From Actinomycetes bacterium (GTDB lineage Bacteria; Actinomycetota; Coriobacteriia; Coriobacteriales; Eggerthellaceae), in contig JAEXAI010000016.1 in assembly GCA_023394615.1 (NCBI GenBank), forward strand, positions 248,001 to 312,000: a DNA stretch of 64,000 nucleotides. The letters run 5' to 3'. Positions 55,435-64,000 of this stretch are shown piece by piece. The stretch's first letter is position 1, and each line of letters starts with the position of its first letter. The translations under genes and the position numbers were made by a program. The notes beneath the pieces were generated by a model. The model saw only the letters and a list, made by a program, of their open reading frames with translations, did not search any database and was not told where the DNA came from.

Positions 55435-55508
55435 TGGGCCGTCGTCCAAAGGCAGGACCCTGGTTTTTGGTACCAGTTATCTAGGTTCGAATCCTGGCGG
55501 CCCAGCCA
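55435..55508 (+). tRNA. tRNA-Gln (TTG anticodon)
   Basis: The acceptor TGGGCCG pairs with CGGCCCA, the anticodon stem CTGGT with ACCAG encloses TTTTGGT, giving TTG, and GGTTCGAATCC is the T-arm. CCA is encoded. It is a lone gene with its own promoter. Confidence 0.95.
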
Positions 55509-55569
55509 TTTTTTCACTGTTCAATCATATTGGTATTCAAAGGTATGCGCATGTTTAGCGCATAAACTA

Positions 55570-55602
55570 AAAGCCCCGCAAGCTCTATGCCTGCGGGGCT
55601 TT
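55570..55602. terminator. Bidirectional terminator between tRNA-Gln and rplA
   Basis: AAAGCCCCGCA and TGCGGGGCTTT pair exactly around an 11-base loop, with As on one side and TTTCAAG on the other. It can serve both convergent units. Confidence 0.85.
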
Positions 55603-55622
55603 CAAGTTCTTGATAGATTCGC

Positions 55623-56342
55623 TTATTCAGCAGTTGCAGCCACTGTGTAGTCGCGTACAACAGAAGGATCCACGGAAATCCCTGTGCCCATCGTGGAGAC
55701 GACGGTAACGGACTTCACGTATTTGCCCTTGGATGCGGAAGGCTTCATACGGATGATCTCGTCATAGACCGTACCGTAGTTTTGCGCCAACTGCTCAGGC
55801 GTAAAGCTGGTTTTGCCTAAAATCACGTGCGCAATGCCGTAACGGTCGGCGCGATATTCCACACGACCGCCCTTCAATTCCTTGATAGCCTTTGCGACGT
55901 CGTTGGTGACCGTACCCAGTTTCGGGTTTGGCATCAAACCGCGGGTACCCAAAATCTTGCCCAAACGTCCGACTTTCGGCATCTGGTCAGGCGTTGCTAC
56001 CGTAGCATCGAAATTGATGTTGCCAGCTTGGATGTCCGCGATCAAATCGGCGGAACCAACGATGTCTGCGCCTGCTTCTTCAGCCGCACGAGCTGCTTCG
56101 CCTTCAGCGAACACTGCCACGCGCACCTGCTTGCCACTGCCATTAGGCAGGCTGACCGTACCACGCAGCTGCTGGTCGGCCTGACGGGTGTCGATGCCCA
56201 AACGGAAATGAGCCTCAACGGTCTCGTCGAAGTTACGCTGCGAGGTCTCCTTCACCAGAGTAAGTGCCTCGAGCGGTGCGTAGAGCTTGCCGTTCTCAAT
56301 TTTTTCGGCGGCAGCCTGCTGCTTTTTGGTAAGTTTTGCCAT
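55623..56342 (-). CDS. rplA: Ribosomal protein uL1
   Basis: It binds 23S rRNA and controls the L1 stalk. Seen are AKLTKKQQAAAEKI, VEAHFRLGIDTRQADQQLRG, TRGLMPNPKLGTVTNDVAKA in blocks and VSTMGTGISVDPS. The length of 239 residues is normal. I chose ATG 56342 with AAAGGA upstream. It follows rplK after 84 bases. Confidence 0.98.
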   Translation of the reverse strand: MAKLTKKQQAAAEKIENGKLYAPLEALTLVKETSQRNFDETVEAHFRLGIDTRQADQQLRGTVSLPNGSGKQVRVAVFAEGEAARAAEEAGADIVGSADLIADIQAGNINFDATVATPDQMPKVGRLGKILGTRGLMPNPKLGTVTNDVAKAIKELKGGRVEYRADRYGIAHVILGKTSFTPEQLAQNYGTVYDEIIRMKPSASKGKYVKSVTVVSTMGTGISVDPSVVRDYTVAATAE

Positions 56343-56426
56343 GTTCAACACATTCCTTTCGTGGTTCTAACGAGCTTTCACTCTTCCACTCATCTTCCGC
56401 ATGCACTCGCATGCGCTTGAAACACT

Positions 56427-56948
56427 TTATGCACCAGGTTTTGCGTTAACCTCATCAGGGTCTTTGCCAGCCAGGATGGCAGCAAGTTTCTTAGACGGGG
56501 TGTAGACCTTTTTCGGTGCGCGACCCTGGATGGTCACACCCATGGAACGAGCAGTGCCGGCAACGATTTCCATCGCAGCTTCCACGTCGTTAGCGTTCAG
56601 GTCGGGCATTTTGATCTCGGCGATTTCACGCAGTTGATCTTCAGTCAGCTCTCCAACCTTCTGCAGCTGCGGAATGCCGCTCCCACTTTTCAGGTTGAGT
56701 TTTTCCTTGATGAGCACAGCCGCCGGAGGGGTCTTGCACACAAAGGTGAACGACTTGTCTTCGTAGACGGTAATCTCGACAGGGATAATAGTGCCGGACT
56801 GATCCTGCGTCTGCGCGTTGAACGCCTGGCAGAATTGCATAATGTTGACGCCCTGAGCGCCCAATGCGGGGCCTACCGGAGGTGCCGGGTTAGCTGCGCC
56901 CGCAGGGATTTGCAGCTTTACAAATCCAGTTTGTTTCTTCTCAGCCAT
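56427..56948 (-). CDS. rplK: Ribosomal protein uL11
   Basis: It is part of the GTPase-associated centre. The core is seen in [31 protein letters not shown] in blocks, [18 protein letters not shown], and SMGVTIQG. At 173 residues it has a C-terminal extension of about 30 residues beyond the usual 142 ([20 protein letters not shown]). It lies 110 bases after nusG, enough for a promoter. A TATTAT -10-like box is upstream. Confidence 0.97.
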   Translation of the reverse strand: MAEKKQTGFVKLQIPAGAANPAPPVGPALGAQGVNIMQFCQAFNAQTQDQSGTIIPVEITVYEDKSFTFVCKTPPAAVLIKEKLNLKSGSGIPQLQKVGELTEDQLREIAEIKMPDLNANDVEAAMEIVAGTARSMGVTIQGRAPKKVYTPSKKLAAILAGKDPDEVNAKPGA

Positions 56949-57059
56949 GATGAACTACCTTTCAGCTGAATCAATTTACAAATAATACGAATCTATCAAC
57001 AAGCGTCTTGACGTGAGAAGCCCCTGTCCACGAGGGCACGCCGTGCGCGTTGTCTGCTA

Positions 57060-57590
57060 TTAGATGTGAGCCACCTGATCGAATGACAACTCGACCGGCG
57101 TCTCGCGCCCGAAAATCGACACAAGCACCTTCACCTTGTTCGCCTCAGGCGATACTTCGCTGACGATACCATCGAAGTCCGCAAGCGGTCCGCTGACCAC
57201 TTTCACCGTCTGGCCGACTTCCAAATTCGTGGAAGTCTTTCGCGGCATTTCGCGGCTCGAACGCTTCATGATCTTGTTGTACTCGTCACGCGTCAGCGGC
57301 TCAGGACTTCCCTGGCTTCCGACGAAACCGGTCACGCCCGGAGTGTTGCGAATTGCAGCCCAGCTGCGGTCATCAAGCTCCATGCGAACCAGCACGTAAC
57401 CGGGAAAGACCTTTTCTTCGGACTCGACCCTGCGGCCGCCATCCTTTATCTCAGTCACTGTTTCTGTGGGAATCTCTATGGCGAACACATTGTTCTCCAG
57501 TCCCATAGTCTCAATGCGGTTTTCAATATTTGTTTTTACTTTGTTCTCATACCCTGAATAGGTGTGCAGAACATACCATTTTTTGGCCAT
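57060..57590 (-). CDS. nusG: Transcription termination/antitermination factor NusG
   Basis: NusG binds RNA polymerase and, through its KOW domain, Rho or the ribosome. Seen are [54 protein letters not shown] in blocks and the KOW motif [21 protein letters not shown]. The length of 176 residues is normal. It lies 7 bases after secE. Confidence 0.98.
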   Translation of the reverse strand: MAKKWYVLHTYSGYENKVKTNIENRIETMGLENNVFAIEIPTETVTEIKDGGRRVESEEKVFPGYVLVRMELDDRSWAAIRNTPGVTGFVGSQGSPEPLTRDEYNKIMKRSSREMPRKTSTNLEVGQTVKVVSGPLADFDGIVSEVSPEANKVKVLVSIFGRETPVELSFDQVAHI

Positions 57591-57597
57591 ATCTTCC

Positions 57598-58047
57598 TTA
57601 CACCCCTAACGATGATAACGCGATCAACAGAGGGGTCACGATGAAGTTGTCCAGAAGATACGTATAGAGGCCGAAAAACACCAGTGCGACCACCACGACG
57701 CCGCTCCAACGCAGTACATCTTGCTTCGTGGGCCATGTCACGCGCTTCAGTTCCGCGCGGACTTCCTTGAAGAAGCCGGGCTTTTTCTGAGGCTTGACCT
57801 CTTTTGCACTATTCGCAGGTTTTTCCTGCGTCATGCTACCGACGGCTTTCGACGCGGTGTTGGAAACGCCCGATTTGATTGACTTGACCAATTTCTTCGA
57901 ACGAGGAGCTTCCGCTTCCTCTTTCGCTTTGGCTTCAGCCTCTTTGGCAGCTTCTGCAGCCTTTTCGGCATCTATTTCTTGCTGAACGCGCCGATCGGCT
58001 CGTCTAGCAGATGCTTTCGCACGTTGCGTCTTTGATTTCTTTGCCAT
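57598..58047 (-). CDS. secE: SecE preprotein translocase subunit with charged N-terminal extension
   Basis: SecE is the essential small subunit of SecYEG. The conserved part is the last 60 residues: [24 protein letters not shown], then one membrane helix ([18 protein letters not shown]). The first 85 residues are Ala/Lys/Glu-rich, probably helical and cytoplasmic, far longer than in the typical one-helix form of about 60 residues. The gene lies between tRNA-Trp and nusG, the classic order. Confidence 0.93.
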   Translation of the reverse strand: MAKKSKTQRAKASARRADRRVQQEIDAEKAAEAAKEAEAKAKEEAEAPRSKKLVKSIKSGVSNTASKAVGSMTQEKPANSAKEVKPQKKPGFFKEVRAELKRVTWPTKQDVLRWSGVVVVALVFFGLYTYLLDNFIVTPLLIALSSLGV

Positions 58048-58135
58048 CGCTATCCTTTAAGACCTTTTTCAGATCGAAACTTACTGCTCTTATAACGCCA
58101 AACAAGCAGCTATAGTAGCTGCTCATGTAACAAGC

Positions 58136-58212
58136 TGGCAGGCCAGGAGGGACTCGAACCCCCAACATGCGGTTTTGGAGACCGCCGCTCTACCAATTGG
58201 AGCTACTGGCCT
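58136..58212 (-). tRNA. tRNA-Trp (CCA anticodon)
   Basis: The acceptor AGGCCAG pairs with CTGGCCT; the anticodon stem GCGGT/ACCGC encloses CTCCAAA, giving CCA. A 3' CCA is encoded. It lies between rpmG and secE. Confidence 0.96.
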
Positions 58213-58229
58213 ATCTTGTGCCTTATCCC

Positions 58230-58379
58230 TTAACGAGTTTCCTTATGCAGGGTGTGATGTCCGCACCACTTGCAGTATTTCTTCAACTCGATACGATCAG
58301 GATTGTTCTGCTTGTTCTTCTTGGTCGTGTAGTTCCGGCGTTTGCAATCAGTGCAAGCCAATGTGACCAATGTACGCAT
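58230..58379 (-). CDS. rpmG: Ribosomal protein bL33
   Basis: A 49-residue zinc-type bL33: start [17 protein letters not shown] with CxxC, then [17 protein letters not shown] with the second CxxC. I read it directly from the sequence; it lies between tuf and tRNA-Trp, the common order tuf-rpmG-trnW-secE-nusG. AGGAGAT precedes the ATG. Confidence 0.97.
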   Translation of the reverse strand: MRTLVTLACTDCKRRNYTTKKNKQNNPDRIELKKYCKWCGHHTLHKETR

Positions 58380-58442
58380 GCTATCTCCTTTATAGAACAC
58401 AATTATTGTAGCTTATCTCAAACACACATCGTTAAGCAGACG

Positions 58443-58472
58443 AAACGGAGCCCGCTCTCGCGAGCTCCGTTT
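58443..58472 (-). terminator. Hairpin after tuf
   Basis: AAACGGAGC and GCTCCGTTT are perfectly complementary around a 12-base loop. It lies 19 bases after the tuf stop. No long T-run follows, so partial read-through into rpmG is possible. Confidence 0.7.
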
Positions 58473-58490
58473 AAAATCATTCCATCAAAG

Positions 58491-59693
<1,203 letters not shown>

Positions 59694-59785
59694 TTAAATC
59701 CTCCTTAAAAGATGCGCCCCTAAGGGCGCCAGCTGTATGAAAAAAATCTTGCAAACACTAACCAAAAGGTAAGTGGAATCTACTA

Positions 59786-59862
59786 TGGTAGCGGTGACTG
59801 GATTTGAACCAGTGACGCCACGGGTATGAACCGTGTGCTCTAACCAACTGAGCTACACCGCC
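59786..59862 (-). tRNA. tRNA-Met (CAT anticodon)
   Basis: Acceptor GGCGGTG with CACCGCT; anticodon stem CACGG/CCGTG encloses TTCATAC, giving CAT. The paired first base pair points to an elongator. A lysidine-modified tRNA-Ile cannot be excluded from sequence alone. CCA is encoded. Confidence 0.93.
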
Positions 59863-59876
59863 ATAATAAATAATGA

Positions 59877-59952
59877 TGGAGCCCGCGACCGGATTTGAAC
59901 CGGTGACCTCTTCGTTACCAACGAAGTGCTCTACCGACTGAGCTACACGGGC
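59877..59952 (-). tRNA. tRNA-Thr (GGT anticodon)
   Basis: Acceptor GCCCGTG with CGCGGGC; anticodon stem CTTCG/CGAAG encloses TTGGTAA, giving GGT. CCA is encoded. Third of a Tyr-Thr-Met cluster upstream of tuf. Confidence 0.96.
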
Positions 59953-59955
59953 AAA

Positions 59956-60040
59956 TGGTGGGAGCGCTAGGATTCGAACCTAGGTAGGCAGAGCCAACGG
60001 GTTTACAGCCCGTCCCCATTAACCACTCGGGCACACTCCC
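59956..60040 (-). tRNA. tRNA-Tyr (GTA anticodon)
   Basis: Acceptor GGGAGTG with CGCTCCC; anticodon stem ACGGG/CCCGT encloses CTGTAAA, giving GTA. It has the long variable arm of a type II tRNA. CCA is encoded. Confidence 0.96.
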
Positions 60041-60118
60041 ATGTGTCGCTTAAACTTTGTGCATTTGTCAAGCTGCCTGCTCACATTTCAACACTGAGCC
60101 GAACGTGCGAGCAGGAGA

Positions 60119-60147
60119 ATAATACGCTAGCTAGGAATCTCTGTCAA
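60119..60147 (-). promoter_or_regulatory. Near-consensus promoter for the tRNA-tuf-secE-nusG-rplKA block
   Basis: On the minus strand TTGACA (60142-60147) and TATTAT (60119-60124) are 17 bases apart, 79 bases upstream of tRNA-Tyr. Confidence 0.85.
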
Positions 60148-60231
60148 CGGTTTACACGCCGCCGGGCGTATCTCCACGAATCTTCCTTTTCCTTGATTTG
60201 ACTTGCGAAAACGAAGATTCGAAAAAAATTA

Positions 60232-61794
60232 CTATTCTTGAACCTCCATGTAATGGTCAAATTCTTCTTCAACTTCTTTCGAAGGAGGCTTCGTCAGAAG
60301 CGATACCACCACGATTGTCAAGAAACTCAATATGAAAGCCGGAAGGAGCTCGTAGATAGCCCAGATCCCGCCCAGAGGCTTGAGGAAGTTGTGCCAGAGC
60401 AGCACCGTTAAAGCACCCACGAGCATACCCGCCAATGCTCCTTCTTTGTTGGCGCGCTTCCAATACAGACTGGCCAGCATAAGCGGACCAAACGATGCGC
60501 CCAAGCCCGCCCATGCATACGATACGACGCCGAAAATAGACGAATTGGCATCGGAAGCGACAATAATGCCGAACATGAATACGCACAAAAGCGTGACGCG
60601 CGACACCATGAGCACCTGCTTGTCGGTAGCATCTTTCTTGATGACGCCACGATAGATGTTCTCGGCAACCGAAGAACCGGCCACAAGCAGATACGATGAA
60701 GAAGAGCTCATGGATGCGGCGAATATACCCGACACCACCACGCCGCACATCAAAGACGGCAGAATCATCTGAGACAGCAAAATGAACACGCTTTCAGCCT
60801 GCGACTGGGTAGCGAAAGCTGTCGGGATAACAGAGCGGCCAATCAAGCCGATGCAAATGGCAGTAGCCAAAGAAATGACAACCCACGTCACTGCAATATG
60901 ACGGGACTTCTTCACCTCGTCAGCTGAACGGATCCCCATGAAGCGCACCAGCACATGCGGCATGCCAAAATATCCCAGACCCCATGCAAGCATCGATACA
61001 ATCGTGAGCAAGCCGTATTCTTTTGCTTCACCGAACTGCGGCATACCATCAACAACCACCTGCATTTTGTTGGCATCCAATTCCGGCGATGCAATTTGCG
61101 TGCCCGAGAGAAAACCGGGGATGCTCTGCAAAAACATCACTGTGTTGTCTACCCCACCGGCCCACACGATGGAACCCACGAATACGACGGACAAGGCGAA
61201 CACCATGAGCATGCCTTGGATGAAGTCGGTCATGACCACCGAAAGATAGCCTCCGATAACGGTATAGAACAACACGATTACAGCCGCTACAATCATCATA
61301 GTCGTGTAGTCGAGCCCGAAAAGCGTATGGAAGAGCTTGCCGCACGACACGAAGCAGCTGCCCACGTATACGCAGAAGAATATGAGGATAATGACTGCCG
61401 ATATGGTCGAGAGGATGTTCTTCTTGTCGTGAAAGCGGTTGCTGAAAAATTCCGGCAACGTGATGGCGTTTCCCGCTGCCACCGAATACTTCCTCAAGCG
61501 CTTTGCCACGAGCTTCCAATTCAAATACGTGCCGATTGCCAAACCCAGACCGGTCCAAGCCGCATCGGCTACGCCCGTGAAATACGCGACACCAGGCAGC
61601 CCCATCAAAAGCCAACCCGACATATCGCTGGCCTCTGCTGAGAGCGCCGTCAGCCATGGCCCTACTTTGCGTCCACCCAAAAAGTACTCGGAAGTCGAGC
61701 TGTTCGAGCGTTTCGCATACACGATACCAACTGCGATCACTACAAGGAAGTACGCAATCATCGCTATCAATATCTGTATATCGTCCAAATTCAT
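60232..61794 (-). CDS. putP: Sodium/proline symporter PutP
   Basis: A sodium:solute symporter with 13 predicted membrane helices. Diagnostic regions are YFLGGRKVGPWLTALSAEASDMSGWLLMGLPG in blocks, FFSNRFHDKKNILST, FYTVIGGYLSVVMTDFIQG and GVVVSGIFAASMSSSSSYLLVAGS. The 520-residue length is normal. It imports proline with sodium; the proline could feed the anaerobe's amino-acid metabolism. Its start at ATG 61794 is divergent from the aminotransferase. Confidence 0.94.
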   Translation of the reverse strand: MNLDDIQILIAMIAYFLVVIAVGIVYAKRSNSSTSEYFLGGRKVGPWLTALSAEASDMSGWLLMGLPGVAYFTGVADAAWTGLGLAIGTYLNWKLVAKRLRKYSVAAGNAITLPEFFSNRFHDKKNILSTISAVIILIFFCVYVGSCFVSCGKLFHTLFGLDYTTMMIVAAVIVLFYTVIGGYLSVVMTDFIQGMLMVFALSVVFVGSIVWAGGVDNTVMFLQSIPGFLSGTQIASPELDANKMQVVVDGMPQFGEAKEYGLLTIVSMLAWGLGYFGMPHVLVRFMGIRSADEVKKSRHIAVTWVVISLATAICIGLIGRSVIPTAFATQSQAESVFILLSQMILPSLMCGVVVSGIFAASMSSSSSYLLVAGSSVAENIYRGVIKKDATDKQVLMVSRVTLLCVFMFGIIVASDANSSIFGVVSYAWAGLGASFGPLMLASLYWKRANKEGALAGMLVGALTVLLWHNFLKPLGGIWAIYELLPAFILSFLTIVVVSLLTKPPSKEVEEEFDHYMEVQE

Positions 61795-61902
61795 GTTACT
61801 GCTCTTTCTTATATGTGTGATTTGCCAAGAAGGGATTATACTTTATTATGCTGGAGCAGTCGGATAAATTTTGCGATTGGAAAGACTATGGAAGGGAAAA
61901 CC

Positions 61903-63186
61903 ATGCAGACGTTCGCTCATTTAAACTCAGAGGAAGCCGCAACGACGATGCGTCAATTGCGCGATGAGTACAGCGGATACTGCGAAAAAGGCCTCAAACT
62001 GAATATGGCAAGGGGGAAACCATCATCTGAGCAATTGGATTTAAGCCTGCCAATGCTTGATGTGCTCTCGTCTTCTTCCGACTTGTATGCGCAAGACGGT
62101 ACCGACTGTCGAAACTATGGCGTGCAAACCGGCTTGCCTGAAGCCCGCTCTCTGATGAGCGCTTTTTTGGACGATGAGCCCGACAACGTAATCGTGTTCG
62201 GCAATTCCAGTCTCAATATAATGTATGACACCATAGCGCGGTGCTGGATGCACGGCACATTGGGCGCACGCGCTTGGGGCAGCTTGCCCTGCGTGAAGTG
62301 GCTCTGCCCCATCCCGGGATACGATCGCCATTTCGCTATCACTGAATCATTTGGTATAGAAATGATAAACGTCGCAATGAATGACGCGGGACCTGATATG
62401 GATGCTGTCGAAGCTTTGGTAGACGCAGATGATTCCATCAAAGGAATCTGGTGTGTGCCAAAATATTCGAATCCCACCGGCGCCACGTATTCCGATGAAA
62501 CGGTACGAAGGCTAGCCTCGATGCACTGCGCCGCAGACGACTTCCGCATATTCTGGGACAATGCCTATTCAGTACACCATCTCTACAACGATGCGTCGAA
62601 ACAAGACCAGTTGCTCGACATCGCTGGCGCGTGTAAAGAAGCAGGCAATCCGAATCGCTATTACAAATTCGCATCCACCAGCAAGGTAACCTTTCCCGGC
62701 GCGGGCATCTCCGCAATGGCCGCAAGCCCTGAAAACATCGCCGAGACAAAAGAGCGCATGAATGCGCAAACCATCGGGTATGACAAATTTAACCAACTGC
62801 GTCATGCACGCTATCTAAAAGATGCTGAAGGGCTAGCCCGCCATATGGCGGCGCATGCTGAGATCATCCGTCCAAAATTCGAATTAGTAGAGCGCATGTT
62901 AAACGACAGCATGCAAGGAACCGGTTGCACTTGGACCAGTCCGCACGGCGGCTATTTCATGTGTTTCCAAGGACCTGCGGGTACCGCACAGCGCATCGTG
63001 TCGCTTGCTGCTGGCGCCGGAGTGGTGTTGACGGCCGCTGGCGCTCCATTCCCCTACGGTAAAGACCCTGAAGATGCCGTAATCCGCATCGCACCGACTC
63101 TGCCTCCCCTCGAGGAGTTGCGCCAGGCAATCGATGTGTTCATCTGCTGCGCGAAGCTCGCCTGTCTCGAGGTCGCAAGCCAATAG
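61903..63186 (+). CDS. Aspartate aminotransferase-like PLP enzyme (AspC Ic group)
   Basis: A fold-type I aminotransferase of the divergent group Pfam names Asp_aminotransf (PF12897). Seen are LNMARGKPSSEQLDLSLPML near the start, YGVQTGLPEARSLMSAFL, CPIPGYDRHFAITESFGIEM, WCVPKYSNPTGATYSDETV, FWDNAYSVHHLY with the aspartate, and the PLP lysine in FASTSKVTFPGAGISAM. Probably makes aspartate or glutamate from oxaloacetate or 2-oxoglutarate. I chose ATG 61903 (427 residues), with AAGGG 7 bases upstream; ATG 61888 is an alternative. Confidence 0.9.
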   Translation: MQTFAHLNSEEAATTMRQLRDEYSGYCEKGLKLNMARGKPSSEQLDLSLPMLDVLSSSSDLYAQDGTDCRNYGVQTGLPEARSLMSAFLDDEPDNVIVFGNSSLNIMYDTIARCWMHGTLGARAWGSLPCVKWLCPIPGYDRHFAITESFGIEMINVAMNDAGPDMDAVEALVDADDSIKGIWCVPKYSNPTGATYSDETVRRLASMHCAADDFRIFWDNAYSVHHLYNDASKQDQLLDIAGACKEAGNPNRYYKFASTSKVTFPGAGISAMAASPENIAETKERMNAQTIGYDKFNQLRHARYLKDAEGLARHMAAHAEIIRPKFELVERMLNDSMQGTGCTWTSPHGGYFMCFQGPAGTAQRIVSLAAGAGVVLTAAGAPFPYGKDPEDAVIRIAPTLPPLEELRQAIDVFICCAKLACLEVASQ

Positions 63187-63234
63187 ACCCGATTCTTTGA
63201 CGCTCCTTTCGACTCTTTAACACTCTTTTGACAC

Positions 63235-63263
63235 GTGGGCCGCCCGATAATCGAGCGGCCCAC
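63235..63263. terminator. Bidirectional hairpin between the aminotransferase and nifJ
   Basis: GTGGGCCGC and GCGGCCCAC pair exactly around CCGATAATCGA. The flanking genes are convergent. Confidence 0.75.
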
Positions 63264-63290
63264 ATACGTTGCGCTTATGAAACGAGCACG

Positions 63291-64000
63291 CTATTTGGCG
63301 TCGTACATGCCCTTTAGCTTCAGCAGGTGATCATAGCGATCCATAGCAGCCTGCTCGTTGCGCTCAAACAGCACACCGGCACGCTCGGGGAACTCGCGCG
63401 TCAAACGACTGTAGCGAGCCTCGTTCATCAGGAATTCCTGATATCCGCCAGCCGGCTCCTTCGAATCGAGCATGAATTTCTTGCCCTCTTCGGCCTCGGG
63501 ATTGAAGCGGAACAGGTTCCAGTAGCCACAATCGACTGCCTTCTTCATCTCGGATTGGCAATTAACCATACCACCCTTGATGGAGTGCATCTCACACGGC
63601 GAATACCCCACGATCAGCGACGGACCATGATATGCCTCGGCCTCAGCGATGGCCTTGATAGTCTGAGCAGGTTTTGCACCCATGGCCACTTGCGCCACGT
63701 AAATATAGCCATAGCTCATAGCCAATTCCGCAAGGCTCTTTTTCTTGATATCCTTGCCAGCTGCCGCAAACTGAGCCACCTGACCGATATTCGATGCCTT
63801 GGAAGCCTGGCCACCCGTGTTGGAATATACCTCGGTATCCATAACAAACACGTTTACGTCACGACCGGATGCCAACACGTGGTCCAGACCACCGTAACCG
63901 ATGTCGTAAGCCCAGCCGTCGCCGCCAAATATCCAGAAGGATTTCTTTGACAGGTACTCTTTATGCTCGAGCACCAGCTTTGCAAACCCTGCTGCGTCAG
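63291..64000 (-). CDS. nifJ: Pyruvate:ferredoxin (flavodoxin) oxidoreductase, C-terminal part
   Basis: It oxidises pyruvate to acetyl-CoA and CO2 and reduces ferredoxin. About 236 C-terminal codons are in the window and the frame continues past 64000. The TPP domain is seen: FWIFGGDGWAYDIGYGGLDHVLASG in blocks, then VFVMDTEVYSNTGGQASKAS for magnesium and TPP binding, and VAQVAMGAKPAQTIKAI. The end KKFMLDSKEPAGGYQEFL is typical of the single-chain enzyme. It indicates fermentative, anaerobic energy metabolism. Confidence 0.96.
   Translation of the reverse strand, partial: DAAGFAKLVLEHKEYLSKKSFWIFGGDGWAYDIGYGGLDHVLASGRDVNVFVMDTEVYSNTGGQASKASNIGQVAQFAAAGKDIKKKSLAELAMSYGYIYVAQVAMGAKPAQTIKAIAEAEAYHGPSLIVGYSPCEMHSIKGGMVNCQSEMKKAVDCGYWNLFRFNPEAEEGKKFMLDSKEPAGGYQEFLMNEARYSRLTREFPERAGVLFERNEQAAMDRYDHLLKLKGMYDAK

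Overview
The window looks like a chromosomal core region of an anaerobic actinobacterium of the class Coriobacteriia, family Eggerthellaceae. The evidence is a division and cell-wall cluster with SepF, DivIVA and FtsZ but no FtsA in it, Rho with a long disordered N-terminus, a meso-DAP-type MurE, pyruvate:ferredoxin oxidoreductase, a flavin reductase-rubredoxin fusion and ThyX. The base composition, judged by eye at slightly above 50% GC, is low for this family and would suit a Cryptobacterium-like organism. That genus assignment is inference. There is no rRNA operon, prophage, insertion sequence or CRISPR array.

Layout. 1-9.6 kb: mixed housekeeping genes (archaeal-style type IA topoisomerase cut by the window edge, a small exported protein, DUF1385 protein, thyX, a methyltransferase, the rubredoxin fusion, bL31 with a long tail, serA, a Ser/Gly-rich membrane protein). 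9.7-15.5 kb: a minus-strand transcription unit transaldolase-rho-sppA-MetRS-like, with a good promoter at 15561-15589 and a strong hairpin at 9872-9905. 15.7-18.8 kb: a VanZ/RDD membrane protein divergent from a YtcJ-like amidohydrolase. 18.9-23.8 kb: thiamine genes thiN and, behind a TPP riboswitch, thiC-thiM-thiE-thiD. Between thiN and the riboswitch lies a small unannotated ORF with a perfect ribosome binding site inside a 31-bp inverted repeat. 23.9-24.3 kb: RNase P RNA.

24.3-46.5 kb is one long minus-strand division and cell-wall (dcw) cluster, in transcription order mraZ-rsmH-ftsL-ftsI-murE-murF-mraY-murD-ftsW-murG-murC-murB-ftsQ-ftsZ-pgeF-yggS-sepF-proC-yggT-divIVA-yggU. It makes the lipid II precursor, the septal synthase pair FtsW/FtsI, and the Z-ring with its SepF anchor and DivIVA. 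The mraZ promoter carries two MraZ-type repeats between its -35 and -10 boxes. Several of the division proteins (FtsQ, FtsW, FtsI, SepF) carry Ser/Arg-rich cytoplasmic tails.

46.7-55.3 kb: xerD, pyrG, a DUF1846 protein, nadK, murJ, map, ybaK. 55.4-60.1 kb: tRNA-Gln, then a minus-strand translation block of tRNA-Tyr, tRNA-Thr, tRNA-Met, tuf, rpmG, tRNA-Trp, secE, nusG, rplK, rplA, driven by a near-consensus promoter at 60119-60147. 60.2-64 kb: a sodium/proline symporter, an aspartate-aminotransferase-like enzyme, and the C-terminal end of pyruvate:ferredoxin oxidoreductase running off the window.

Most of the window is ordinary core genome. The least explained items are the thiN-thiC small ORF in an inverted repeat (22768-22963), a 24-codon Cys-rich ORF with a strong ribosome binding site (9771-9845), the shared Ser/Arg-rich tails of the division proteins, and the second MraZ-like repeat array at 46627-46652.
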